64,000 bases of DNA from Rhizophagus clarus (taxonomy: Eukaryota; Glomeromycota; Glomeromycetes; Glomerales; Glomeraceae). Location of the stretch: contig BLAL01000058.1 in assembly GCA_015698045.1 (NCBI GenBank), forward strand, positions 436,501 through 500,500, given 5' to 3'. Of this stretch, positions 12,245 through 24,100 are shown piece by piece. Numbering within the stretch: position 1 is the stretch's first letter; each line of letters begins with the position of its first letter. Made by a program: the position numbers and the translations under genes. The notes beneath the pieces were generated by a model. That model was not told the origin of the DNA, did not search any database, and worked only from the letters and a program-made list of their open reading frames with translations.

Positions 12245-12400
12245 ATTTTTCTTAGTTTCTCTTTCTGCCTGATTCTGCTCTGATTTTAAAATTCTAGCTT
12301 CAAGCTCTGCGAAGCTTCGTCTCAATGCTTCAAGCCTAGCTCTCTCATCAGTTTTTTTAGCCTCAAGCTCAGTGATCAATACTTCAAGCTCAGATGACAT
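12245..12400 (-). CDS. Coiled-coil N-terminal exon, partial
   Basis: Starting at ATG 12400 on the minus strand, the frame reads MSSELEVLITELEAKKTDE, RARLEALRRSFAELEARI and KSEQNQAERETKK, a heptad-rich coiled coil of about 50 residues. After this the frame runs antisense to the relic on the plus strand and loses coiled-coil character, so I place the real coding end near 12245. Proteins starting MSSELE with Glu/Lys/Ala heptads form a large family in these fungi. No second exon was found, so this is probably a fragment. Confidence 0.45.
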
Positions 12401-12620
12401 GATAGATAATATTTTTATACACAAAAGAATTATTTAATGTTACGTGACGAAGTGACAAAACAATGTAAAACTGCTTTATTAATGCACGCAAAAAATAAAC
12501 ACAAAAGTTCGAGGCGTAGCCCGGTATACATGCAAAAATTAAATACAAAGAATTGGGACTTTGCCCATGATACATGACGTCCATGCTATTATACATGATT
12601 ATTTTTTTTGAACGATATTT

Positions 12621-13608
12621 CTATATTTTAGCCCTCTTTCTATCAGGTTCATCCTCCACACACGCCCTATCATTTAATAAACCCACGATTACACCCAAAA
12701 CCTTTTTCACGCCCTTACGCAGAGTTTGATACTACTCTGAGTCCTCTTTCAAAGCGTCATCGGTGAATTCTATGGTGTACGGCAACTTACTACCTTTTGA
12801 TATAACCCAGGAGTGTACAACAAAAAGTGCCAGCCCTGTCCCGTTGTGACGATGCTATAAATATAATCAAAATCACCCTCATCTCTCTTTCTCTTCCTCC
12901 TATTCGTCTCATACGCGCTTTCGAGTTGTTTGCTATTTTGGGCAAAGCCCACGGGGACTTTATGCTGCTTGTCTTCTGTTATACGTATAAGGTCATCCTT
13001 CTCCTAAAGTGCAGAATGGCCAGAGGGACCATGTAACGTTAATTTTGACGACCTCAAGTCACCCAAATCATGCGACCAAATATCTCATACCTTGATAGCA
13101 TAATTAACCCGACCTTTACTTCCTTCTCCAACTATCCCATACTGAGGACGCATGCTAAGTTTCTTGTTTGTTTCGTCCATTACGATATGTATACCAGCAT
13201 GAAGGAGGGCCACGACGTACTCATTACGCATTGCCTCTAAGCTGTCTGGTTGTAAGGTCCCATAGGAGCGTAACCTACCCAAAACCTCTTCCATACAAAG
13301 CTTGAAAACTTTATTGTCGTCTTGAATTTCATAAGTTGGGGGAGAGAAAAGCGGGATGGATCTATACCGTCAGAGTCAAGACCATATCCTGCTAATACCT
13401 CACTTAAGCTGAGGTACGAGGAGAACGCACGCTTCGGCTTTTCTTTGAGGGTCTGGACCTCTTTTGCGAGAAGTGTTGCTGGTCCTATCTTCAAACCACA
13501 CTCCTTAAAATCCTCCTTGGACATGTCGAGAAAGGAAAGGCCGGTAATTTTTTCGTTGCGTAGTATTTTAAAGTCATCATCGTCGAGTTTGAGGTTCTGC
13601 TCTTTCAA
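12621..13608 (-). pseudogene. SAM-like / Crinkler-associated family protein, degenerate
   Basis: The minus strand reads LKLDDDDFKILRNEKITGLS, then LDMSKEDFKECGLKIGPA, a SAM-like helical domain common in Rhizophagus proteins. It continues with RAFSSYLSLSEVLAGYGLDS and EAMRNEYVVALLHAGIHIV up to GRVNYAIK. A GT-AG intron at 13090-13004 joins this in frame to EKDDLIRITEDKQHKVPVGF, KQLESAYETNRRKRKRDEG, FDYIYSIVTTGQGWHFLLY and a C-terminus ending with an acidic/basic tail and a TAG at 12621. The second half resembles the nuclease-like region often found with Crinkler-type proteins. The copy carries a few breaks and lacks a clear ATG exon, so it is treated as a fossil. Confidence 0.65.
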
Positions 13609-13616
13609 AAAAAATC

Positions 13617-13960
13617 AAAAGTACAAAGCCTAAGTCATAATCTGTCTCTAAAGTCTATGCTGCCTTGATCCACCTCCAAAGTAAACCGTAATCTGTCTCT
13701 AAAATCCAAAGTCCAAGCAGATAAAAAAAAGAATCTCTCATCCATTTTGAAAGAGCATCATCAGAATCTAAAGAAAATGAAAGGATGAACTGGAAATTAA
13801 TGAAAGAAACGAAAATGAAACAAAAAAAAAAAAATGAATAAGACTTACCCATAATCTATTTCAAAGTTCAAAATCTAAGTCATATTCCACCTCCAAAGTC
13901 CAAGCTGCCTTGATCCGCCTCCAAAGTAAGCCATGATCTGTCTCCAAAATAAGCAGTTGA
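13617..13960. repeat. Degenerate CTCCAAAGTCCAAG repeats
   Basis: Words such as CTGCCTTGATCC(A/G)CCTCCAAAGTAA, CATAATCTGTCTC and AAAGTCCAAG recur four or five times in two clusters (13617-13720 and 13848-13960), with a purine-rich segment between. It looks like a decayed local tandem duplication upstream of the SAM-like gene. Confidence 0.5.
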
Positions 13961-14279
13961 AAACTAAATAAAAAAAAAGAAACCTAAATAAGAAAAAAAA
14001 AATTACAAATAAAAGAAATAAATAAAGTTCTAACTAAAAAAAGGGGAATTCTATTTAGGAAAACACAATTAAATGTAAATAAACAAAAAAATGAGACGAA
14101 ACAAAAAAACAAATAGAATTACCTCCAAAGTTTATAAAATGTAAGTTTCCTCTCATTTAGTTAAACAAACTTCTAAAGTTAATATAACTTTTGATATAAA
14201 GGATACAAAGATTTATAAAAACTATTGTAAATACAATGGCAAGGATATGCCAGACTCTAAACAAATAAAAAAAAAATTG

Positions 14280-14515
14280 TAACACTTTTATCAGCACCGG
14301 GTTGACGATTTTTTATCAGACAATTTTTGTCATCACCGGGTTGACAATTTTTGTCACCACTGGGTTGACGATTTTTGCCAGCGCCAGATTGACATTTTGT
14401 CAGAACTGGGCTGACGATTTTTGTCATCACCGGGTTGACATTTTGTAGAACCGGACTGACGATTTTTGTCATCATCGAGCTGATCTTTGTCACCACCAAG
14501 CTGATTTTTCATACA
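14280..14515. repeat. Minisatellite, TTTTTGTCATCACCGGGTTGACGA-like units
   Basis: About nine degenerate units of roughly 24-33 bp with the core TGTCATCACCGGGTTGACGAT run head to tail. Bases diverge between units (CACTGGGTTGACG, GAACTGGGCTGACG, CACCAAGCTGATT), so the array is old. It has no recognised coding role. Confidence 0.7.
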
Positions 14516-14659
14516 TCAAACTATATTATACTACTCTTTTTGGGATTTATTCGGAGTTGGTGTCGTCTCTGGAAGATTGTCAATGGTGAATAACTCTTCT
14601 TGTCTTGTTTGTAACGCAATCTTTTTATTTTCTTAACAACACCAAGAACATTTGTTAGA

Positions 14660-16640
14660 AATAATTAAATTAGTAAGAAATTTCAACTATCAAATTGACG
14701 ATACAAATGCATACTTTTAAACATAATACATCTTTTAAAGCCACAAGGCTTTCTGGAACGATTCTCCATGTCGTTCCGACTTGGATATTGAAATATTTTG
14801 AACACGAAATAGTATCCAATGTCAGCATCATAGTACATGGCATACATCTTCCCATCAAGACCTTTGTTAAATGTAAAGAATGGGTATTTAACTAGAGTGT
14901 AAAACATTTGAAAATTTTCTCTATTACTTCTTATAGTTACCTACGTAAGTTATTCCATGTAAAGCAATATTCTTTACTCTTTTAATCGACCTCTTTTGTA
15001 AATTTTAAACTCTTCAAGGGACGATCGAGTTGATCCTTCATTTCCCGGAAAAGCTTTTGTTTATAAGAAAATGGTTTCGAGTCTTGAGGATCTTTGTCAG
15101 TGTACATTTTAAGCCAAAATATTCCATGTTATCGATACGAAAGAGAATATCGATCTTATGCCCAGATTTTTTCTTTTCCTCGATTCTTCTCTTGATGAGT
15201 TCTTACGCTCAATATATGCTAAAGATACCTGAGATAGTGGAAAATGAAACATAGAAATCAACTATCGTAACATTAAATTTCATTAACAAGCTTCATACTA
15301 ACCAACGATCATCGACCAACGAAGTCAGAATATAACAGTTTAACCAGCCTTCGGAGTTTTTATCCAAGAGAGAATTTCGTGAATCTTCAAAAATAATGAC
15401 CTAGATTATAAGATGAATTGTTATGAAATGAATTACATAAGTGCAAAATCCTATTGATGGAAACGAGAACTAAACAAGACTCACAATTTGTCGGCAAACC
15501 CAATGTATTTCACAATGTCTGCTAAAAGAATATGTTTGAACAAGATTGAAGTCAAAGATAGGGAAAAAGTTGCAAAATTAGTGATGATTTTAAAAAGGAA
15601 ACTACAAGGGACAAATCCTCAAAATATACATTATCATTTAATTCATCGATATATTCCGTAACCTTGTTAAAAACCGGAACCCATTTGTAGTCACGTTTGA
15701 TCTTCAATCTTTCCATTAAAGGTATGTTTATCGTATCTATTATATTTGAGCGGATTGGTTCACTACAGTAAAAAATAGGCCAATTAGCTGACTAATAAAA
15801 AGATACGAAATGTAATTAATTTAGTAATCGCAGTTGATTTTTGGTTGCAGAATGTATTTGACGAGACAAAGTGCTTGATCTATCATTGCTGGAGCTGTTT
15901 ACAACACTTACATCTATAGATGCCACCCAAATCCAAAATAATTTGGGATTATGACAGTCCAAATATACAAATCCAAATTAATTTACAAATTACATATATA
16001 AATTTTGCAATTTGTACATTTGGGATTTGGGAATTATGGCTGTCAAAATGTACAAATTAATTTGGGATTTACTTAAAATAATTTGGGTGGCATCTATACT
16101 TACATCTCTACTAGACTCCGCACCTGTTTCTACTGGCTCTAATGATTGTGAATTTGGCGCGATTTGATCACCGGTACTCGCATTTGTGATCTTGACTATT
16201 ATCAAAAAGCAGTCATTAAGAAAATTATTTGCATAAATGTCAGGATAATGTTTTATCAGAAAAATATTCTAACCTTTGATTTTTTGTCTTGATTCTAAGC
16301 TATCTTCCAAACGTCTTTCAAACTTATTAGTAATTTCTTCGTAATGATAAACCCTGTTCCCAGGTATCTTTGTCACATCCAGAATGTGGGCGGGTCTAAA
16401 TCCTTCATAGAATAGAATCGCTTGCGGGTTAATTAGAAAATTTTATCGAAACAAACGAATATCATGAAATAACTTACTTGCTCATTCCTAAGTAACTCAT
16501 TCTTTTCTTCAAGCAATTTAATCTCCATTCAATATTATGTCTTTTATTTCGCAGTTCCCAAAAATGGTTAACTTGATTCGAATTTTTGTCAACTCTGCGA
16601 TTATAAAGTTCACTTTTAGAATCTATAACACATCATTTAC
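14660..16640 (-). pseudogene. Multi-exon host protein of unknown function, degenerate, with an inserted element
   Basis: The minus strand shows a run of exon-like pieces. 16640-16478 reads SKSELYNRRVDKNSN and LLEEKNELLRNEQ with a GTAAGT donor. 16420-16274 reads AILFYEGFRPAHILDVTKIP and YHYEEITNKFERRLEDSLES. From 16195 it reads ITNASTGDQIAPNSQSLEPV up to ESSRDVS, interrupted by the element at 15915-16098 and resuming VVNSSSNDRSSTLSRQIHSA. Near 15715-15590 it reads MERLKIKRDYKWVPVFNKVT. From 15170 down it reads SGHKIDILFRIDNMEYFGLK, EMKDQLDRPLKSLKF, then LDGKMYAMYYDADIGYYFVF and ESLVALKDVLCLK. Frames shift between and within the last pieces. The arrangement (receptor-free, charged N-terminus, then an MKDQLD-type domain) resembles lineage-specific proteins of Mucoromycota with no known function. 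Confidence 0.55.
15915..16098. mobile_element. 184-bp MITE inserted in a coding exon
   Basis: The left end TATAGATGCCACCCAAAT and the right end ATTTGGGTGGCATCTATA are exact reverse complements over 18 bp. CTTACATC (possibly CTTACATCT) is repeated directly outside both ends (15907-15914 and 16099-16106), a target duplication of 8 or 9 bp. Internally it carries repeated AATTTGGGATT words and no gene. The host protein frame reads through on both sides (SSRDVS before, VVNSSSND after), so it landed in an exon. An 8-9 bp duplication fits hAT or Mutator-like elements. Confidence 0.85.
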
Positions 16641-16775
16641 GGTGTGCTCACCAACAAGTACGAAACCTTTTCCATCGCCAGCATGGTTAGTCGGTGACGA
16701 TGCAAATAATTGCATACCAACACACCACAAATTTATGGTGTGCTCGCCAACAAGTACGAAACCTTTCTCAATGCT
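16636..16775. repeat. Direct repeat pair GTGTGCTC(A/G)CCAACAAGTACG
   Basis: The sequence GGTGTGCTCACCAACAAGTA plus CGAAACCTTT occurs at about 16639-16668 and again, with one change, at about 16738-16767. A third weak echo (CACGAAACC) follows. It sits at the 5' end of the unnamed multi-exon pseudogene and may be a local duplication. Confidence 0.6.
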
Positions 16776-16859
16776 AATGCGAACCAGCAAATTGGTTACG
16801 GTACAGGCTTCTCATCAACACGAAACCAGAACGGCAGTTGACGACAGACTTGCACACTG

Positions 16860-18490
16860 ACACACCGTTCACCAAATAATGAATACATTTACTTTGAAAT
16901 CTTGTTTCCACTTTATTACTTTCTATCCCATTTCAGAATCAGAATAATACTTGTCGATAATATTCAGGTCGCAATTGTATCGAAGATGCTCCGTTTCTTC
17001 AGCTTCAAGGTTCCCTTCACGTAATCGAAACAATATTTATGCGTGTCCATACTCTCCCAAAAGGCTATATATTTTTACAAACAGTGAGTTACACTATAGT
17101 TGATGGCCATTGCGGTTTGTCTTGCCACGAGAATTAAGAACATTAAGACATTCAGCTGTCAACTGCATTTTTAGTAAAGACAAGGAGACGGAACAAGAAG
17201 AGTCGAGTCAGTCTTCGTCTGATCACTGACCGTCTGACGCGTCCACTACGCGCAGTGGAACCACGTGTCTCAATTTTTTCGACTAAGGATTCTGATTGTC
17301 GCAATAAAAAAGAAAGCCGGAAATGTTTATTTCAATTAAAAAAGTTTAACAACAATACAATGTATTGGGAATAATAATTAAATTCTTGTCAAAGTTTTTG
17401 ACATAGTTTCTTTTATTTCCTAACGCCATAATGTCAACGTTCATTTTTCCAATGATTTAACCATAAATGTCCTTTTTGTTTCTTCTAACAGCTCATTGGC
17501 CTTAAATGCAATTGGAATTGATAAAGATTGAAATGTCATATATAATTCTCGTTATATAAATTCTTCGTTCAAAGTCGAATCTGTCTCATGTATCTCTTAC
17601 TTCATCACCATCTATAATATAATCATTTTTATATGAATCGGAACGCTTATAATGATTAATGTATGTTCTATTATATTTAGAAGTATTTTCCTTTAAAAAT
17701 CATTTATTTTCAAATTTTGTAATAAATTGAAAAAATTGTTAAAGCATTTACTGTAATTTAATCTAAAGAATTGAGGCGAAAATATCTTAATCTGAATGCT
17801 TTCTCACAATTAAAAAATTTATTTTGTGATTTTGAGAATTCTCCAAGCAAAATATATTCACAAATTTACCTTCAATGAATAATTCACATATCATTGTACC
17901 AGTAATGTAAAAATAATATTTAATTATAATTTGTTCTACGTATATATTAAAAGAATTACATCTTACCTTTTTATTCCAGTAAGCCCATATTCAATCAATA
18001 CTTTTTTACGACTCAAAGCGTGAATATTCATCACCTGGGAAAGACGCAATTATGTGACGACCAATTTCAGAGTCAATTTTCTTTATTTGATGATCTATCT
18101 TTGCCAAATGAAATCAAGAAAGATGAAAGTTTAATTCAAAGATTCTCCTCATTCTCTCCTTCAAAAAACTTGTTTTATTATTCAAAGAAAAAAATTTATC
18201 ATTAATACTTGCTTCTAACACCTCATCAAGTGGAAGTCCGGGCTCTTCGACATACGCAAATAATATTTTTTACTGCTTTGTTTATCGATCCACCATTGCA
18301 AAACCATTGCACTATTCCCTGTACAGTGGTAGTCTGATTGAACCGTGTAAAACTAACAATTTCGGAAGATATACAGTACGCAAGAAAGTTCCTATAATCA
18401 AAAATTGAAGGAATCTTGCATCCATGACTTCCGCCCCTTTTTAGACTCCTCCTTTTTAACTCTATCAATTTTTAACTTCTCTTGCCAACA
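16860..18490. other. Intergenic, no gene supported
   Basis: No protein of recognisable composition was found. Short open frames at 18020-18205 (plus) and 18468-18226 (minus) exist but show no family motif and overlap no other signal. The region leads into the degenerate repeat upstream of pirin. Confidence 0.4.
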
Positions 18491-18960
18491 GGTTTATAAG
18501 TTAAATGTCGAGAAATTTCGTTCCACGTCCTCCTAGTAATAAAATAAAGAAGTTTCGTGTCCTACATCTCTTTATACCTTCCCAATAAATTAATAACAAC
18601 CCTGCATCTCATGATTTCTACATCTTGGTAATGAATGTCATTAAATTTCATTCCCATACCTTTCCTAGTAATAGAATATCAAAAAAGTTATTTCGTGCCA
18701 TATACCTCCCCAATAATAAATATCAAAAGAATTTTGTACCCTGAATATATCTATCATATCATAACAATAAAAAATCTACCTAACAAATTTCGCATCCAGT
18801 ATATCTTTGCATTTCATGATAACAAAGAAATTTGTATTATATGTCTTTTTACTCCTTAATCAAATATCTCATGACTTCCAATCTTCTCATAATAAAACAT
18901 TAATAATGTTGTATTTTTCCACGCTGCTCAACCTTTTCTAATAGCAAGTATCAAAAAATG
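18490..18960. repeat. Degenerate minisatellite upstream of pirin
   Basis: Roughly 50-70 bp units carry the words CCTAGTAATAAAATA, AAGAAATTTCGTATCC and ACATCTCTTTATACCTTCC, repeated six or more times with heavy divergence. The same repeat in reverse complement fills 51780-52870, upstream of the second pirin copy, so it was part of the duplicated segment. Confidence 0.65.
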
Positions 18961-19995
18961 TAATACATCCTTTTAATAATAAATTTCAAAAAATTTTTTT
19001 ATTCCTATTTTAGAACAATGCATCATTTTTCTGAGAAATTTCTTAAAATTTAATTTGAAAATTCTAATAAATTTATTAAATGGTAAGTAGCTTTAAAAAC
19101 GAAGTAATAAAAGTTCATACTTCATAGTTCAAAGTAACTCATAATAATGATGATTATGATTGAGCTAAAAAAATTAAATTGAGAGAAAAAATTTTGACAG
19201 GGGAACGAACCATTTTATAAAATGATTATCACTCTAAATTAAGTTAGTGATTTTATAAGACAAGTCGCGTGAATTTTTAATTTAAATTTCTAAATTTCGT
19301 TTGAATTCTCTTCTTTTAAAAAATAATATTTAATCATTTGTAATTTTTCATGATAATTATTTCCTTTTGTAATTTACAAACTTTATTGTGAAATATATTT
19401 TTATAAAAAATTGTCTACGTTTTATAAAGCTTTCTGTATTAAAAAACAACGAATGTTTCCAGACACAGAAATATCAGTAGTAAGACATTCCTTTTCTCTT
19501 TTACATGGATCATGTAACATGTACTACAGTATTAATTCTGAAATTCTTGGGCTGAACTCTACAATGAAATTGCCATAAGTCCCTGACATTCACCGTAAAT
19601 AATAATTAGATTAAAAAAAAAAAAAAAAAAAAAATTTCTGCTATAGCAGCTGCTACAGCAGCTACAAACTGATTTTTTTTTTCTGACCAGAAACATATTA
19701 CTAATACATATGTATTTATTTGTCATGATCATCATGATTATGAATTGTAAAATCTGGTCATGTGATATTATAAATTTAAATTTCTTCTTTGCGAAGGAAA
19801 AAAAAAAAATGTTTAGTAATATTTGATTTTTTTAATCTGAATCCTTTATAAATATAAACACTTCTTTCATTTTTTAAAAGAAATATATTAAAAATTCGTT
19901 TTTTTTTTCGAAAAAAATCACCAGAAACAATAATCTTATTAATCACATCAATAATAGGAAAATCATCTTACAAATCCGGTTTTTTTTTGTTTACA

Positions 19996-21024
19996 ATGTG
20001 TCATCAAAAAAGTATAAATACCATGGGCAAAAATTTTATAAATTCATTCTTCTCTCCTACAAAACAAATATTTCAATATTCAAGAAGAAAATTTAATAAT
20101 AACAATATTTTATTTAATCAAAGAAAAGAATTTTTTAATAGTTCATTAAGAAAAAACATAAATTTAAATAACATGGTCGCAAAAATTGTCGTACGCCCTT
20201 CTGAAGAACGTGGTTATGCAAATCATGGGTGGTTAGATACTCATCATACATTCTCATTCGCTGATTATTATGATCCAAATTATAAAAGTTTTGGTGCATT
20301 GCGTGTAATTAATGAAGATATCGTACAACCTGATAATGGTTTTGGAACACATCCGCATCGTGGGTATGAAATTTTCTCATATATTATTTCTGGTGAATTG
20401 CAGCATAAAGATTGTGAGTATTACGTATGAAATTTTTTTTGTCACATTGCATTTTTTTTTTTTTTACATTTGTTAAAATGTTTTTTTTTTTTTTATCCTT
20501 TAATAGCAATGGGAAATGCAGAGATTCTTAAACGTGGGGATGTTCAATTTACAACAGCGGGAACAGGAATCTCGCATTCCGAATATAACATAAATAAGAT
20601 CCATCCCGTTCATTTTCTTCAAATCTGGGTTTCACCCGATGATAAAAACCTTACCCCAGCTTATAACACGAAAACGTATCCTGATTCTCTTAAAACAAAT
20701 AATTTAACTCACTTAATTTCCCCGGCATCAGAGCAAGATCCGAAAACGATTGGAATCCATACAGATTTTCATATGTTTGCCAGTATTTTACAACCTGAAA
20801 ATAAAGTCGCACATACGGTTCAAGGATCTTTAGGTGATGGAGATAAAACTAGAAGGTTATACGTTCATTTAACTAGTACAGGTGGTCAATTAAAAATTAA
20901 TGATGGTACTATATTAAAACCAGGTGATGGCGCTTTTATTACTGAAGTTGTTAGTGGTGAAGAAGTGATTTTTGAATCTGTTGGTGAAGGTGTTGCAGAA
21001 TTTGTTCTTTTCGACCTGGCTTAA
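19996..21024 (+). CDS. Pirin-family protein
   Basis: Two exons, 19996-20413 and 20507-21024, are joined by a 93-bp GTGAGT...TAG intron and give 311 residues. Pirins are bicupin iron proteins; bacterial and mammalian members act as quercetin dioxygenase-like enzymes or transcription cofactors. The N-cupin has the canonical HGWLDTHHTFSFADYYDP, the metal motif THPHRGYE (two His ligands) and, after the splice at HKD/SMGNAE, GISHSEYN with the third His and the Glu ligand. The C-cupin follows (GQLKINDGTILKPGDGAFI) and the protein ends FVLFDLA. About 60 residues precede the pirin core; they are rich in Arg, Lys, Ser and Asn and poor in acids, so a mitochondrial presequence is possible. A start at the second Met (20173) would give a standard-length pirin. 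All ligands are intact. A decayed inverted copy lies at 47-50 kb. Confidence 0.93.
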
Positions 21025-21109
21025 ATGTAATTTCTTACTTTAGGGGTTTATGTAAATTGTATGAATATAGTAGAATTATTGTAGTATTTATTTAGATAAT
21101 TAATTTATT

Positions 21110-24100
21110 TACAAAAAGTTAATAATTTATTATAATTATAATTAATTTCCTATATCACCATATGTTTGTTTAAATAAAAAAAAAATTATTTATGATTGCA
21201 AAATAAACTTCTTATATGATTTAATCCCAATAAGTACAGTATATTCAAACATTATAAATAGGATATAATCGTAAATCCATCAACTATACAATTATCGTAA
21301 TGAGATGCCCAATTTTCTTTTTGTAATATTTAATTAACTTTAATTTCGTATGATCGTATCATAATAATTTTATTAAATCAATAGCCAACTAAAATTTTTA
21401 CGATAAAACAGATAAATATATTGTTGTTCAAAATAACGATAATTATATATAATACATTTTGATTTGTCGATAGGCTATTTGAAAGTTTTCCGAAGGTGTA
21501 TACGATCTACGTAAAATATTACAAAATAAGGAAAGAGTCTAGATCGATCTACTGCATTATTTGTCACTTTCGGAAAACTACTTCGGACTATAAAACTAAA
21601 ATCCCATCCAAAAAAAAAATTAATATTTGAAACAGAGACTCTTAAAAAGAAATTCCTATAAAATTTACCAGTTAATAGTTTTGTTCCATGAAAAATATTG
21701 TAGAATCAAGAAAATACAATCAAAAGAAAAAATATGCCAATATGTTTGTTATACATGAAATTCATTCTTTTCATTTCTTAGAAACTGACCATATTATTGC
21801 ACTGGAATGGAATGGTGCTTGATAGGAATCGGAATTCGCTTCGATTCATTTAAAATACTGCATCCATCCCCTTGGCTCTCTTTTCTTCCTCTTCTTCCAA
21901 AGAATCTTTTATAATTTGATCAAACAATAACTGGAACTGGTATATATTCACGTGCAATCTTGCGGCCCTATGATATTTTCATTTTCTAAAGGCAATCTTG
22001 TGATTAGTAATTCTAATGCATTTTTGGTCCAAAGGATTATATTTAAAATCTTTTTGTCTCTTAGGTTTAATCACATAACTAATTATTTACACTAGGGAGC
22101 CAATTAAAATTAAGCTCGATCGATTAAAAGACTCGACCATATAACCGAGTTGATTAGATGTGTGATAAATAATAAATTTACCGAAAAAGTTTCTAGTATA
22201 CAGTATTTAAAATTAACAATGTGAACTTATTAACGTTATGAGATAGTCAGTCGTGAATTTTACCGCTTAAAACAATGGGAATTATATATCGATTGTTTTT
22301 ATTTTTAGATAATAAACATGATCACATATCTGATAATTTCTCGTATCAGCTGATCAGAAAGTCTTCATAATTTTATATACGGTACTAATAACAATAAAGT
22401 AACCCATCAGTTATATAATAAATCCATCAATTAAGCTCAAATATTAATTGGACCAATTTTTCAAATCATCTGATATGTTTCATATATTCCTTTACTACCT
22501 TCCTAAATATGTAATTTCACTAAATTGATTACAGGATATCCACAATTTCTACAATTACTAAAATCATCGCACCATTTAACAAGTCTCCTTATTAGTTGAT
22601 GGTATAAAGGAAAGATTATCGCGAGTCGCGACGAGATCTACTACTCAGCGTCAACAATTACATGTCTTAACATCGTTATTCATTTACGACTACATAATGT
22701 ATTATCTCTGACATGGTATTTATTTGCTTTTACATTGTATTTCGCATTGATATGTAATTTTGATATTAGAATAGATATATAATTTATACAGTATACTGAC
22801 TCAATGTATAAAATCTATTTGCGGAATTTGCTGAGCGCAAGTTAATTTTTATTTCCGCAAATTATTTGCGATTTTAACTTGCGCATTGTGCAACCTTATT
22901 TTTAGGATTTTATTAGTATTTTATTATAGAAAAAAAATTAGTATATATGTGCGCAAATTGGATTTATTTTTGCGCAAATTGCACATGATTTTTGTTGTGC
23001 AATGGACAACAAGCATTTAACTTAAATTTCGTACATTGAGTATACATAATTATATTAATAACATGTTATGTACAAAAATTCAAAAGACAAATTATATTCC
23101 TTCTACAGGTTATGTTATAACAAACGTTTAGATTTTAGAAGACCAGCCAGCCATAAGAGAACTAACCATGTTCTTGTTTATGTATAATCAGCATTATATT
23201 ATAAAGTACAGAAACTGCAGATACAGTATATTCTCACGTAGAGATGTACAGTACAGATTGATTATTCTGAGGAACTGCGATTACGATCAATTGACAAGAG
23301 TTTGCATCGTGCGCTTGATCACTTTTCTGGTTGAAACATTTACGCCCTAAGGGTTAAATCTTTATTTAATAAACATAAGCACGCTTATTTTCTGTAAAGG
23401 TCAGGATAAGAGCATAATTTTCTATTAATCGTGATAAAAATATAAAATAAATTAATTTATTTAAATCATTAAAGAGCGGATATCTTAAGGGATTTATTTG
23501 ATGGAACAGAAGCATAAACAGAATTTCGGATCTATTATGAATTTACAAAATTAGAATTTTCGATTTACTCTTGCCATATACATGATATATCTCTGCCCAA
23601 GTTCTACAATATTGTTCATTTTGTGATACTGTGCTAAATTTCAAAGCGTGACAGAAATTAAGGAAATTTGGCAAAGCCGTAATTTATAGATAAATTATAT
23701 AATCTCATTAAATATCAAGATCGATCCTTTTTTATTAATTGTGCCGAGGATGATAAGGTAACCGTGTAACTGTTCTATAATAAGACAGTCTGATAAATTG
23801 TTTTATTCATAAAGGAATTATTAACAAGGCTTTAAGAACCTTAACTGTATTTTCCTAATCTTATAAGGCTAGAACCTCATGATATTAATGATTTGATTAA
23901 TTATCAATAATACCAAGGATTATTTGACAAGGAAAATGGCGTTGGCTGGTTTTGAATCACTATAAATCATATTCAAATAACGACTGTATATATAAGTAAG
24001 TCACTACAATATGTGTTCAGATAAGAAATTCCGAAAAGATAGAAATATATTTCTCGATTTTGATCGAAAATGATTAGCATAATTACTGTGCACTAAATAC

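Noticed and set aside
18020-18468. Small frames on both strands (61 and 80 residues)
   Set aside because: No domain, no splice context and no similarity to neighbouring families.
21470-21590. Inverted repeat around GTTTTCCGAAG / CTTTCGGAAAAC
   Set aside because: The arms are about 12 bp with mismatches and no target duplication or internal structure supports an element.
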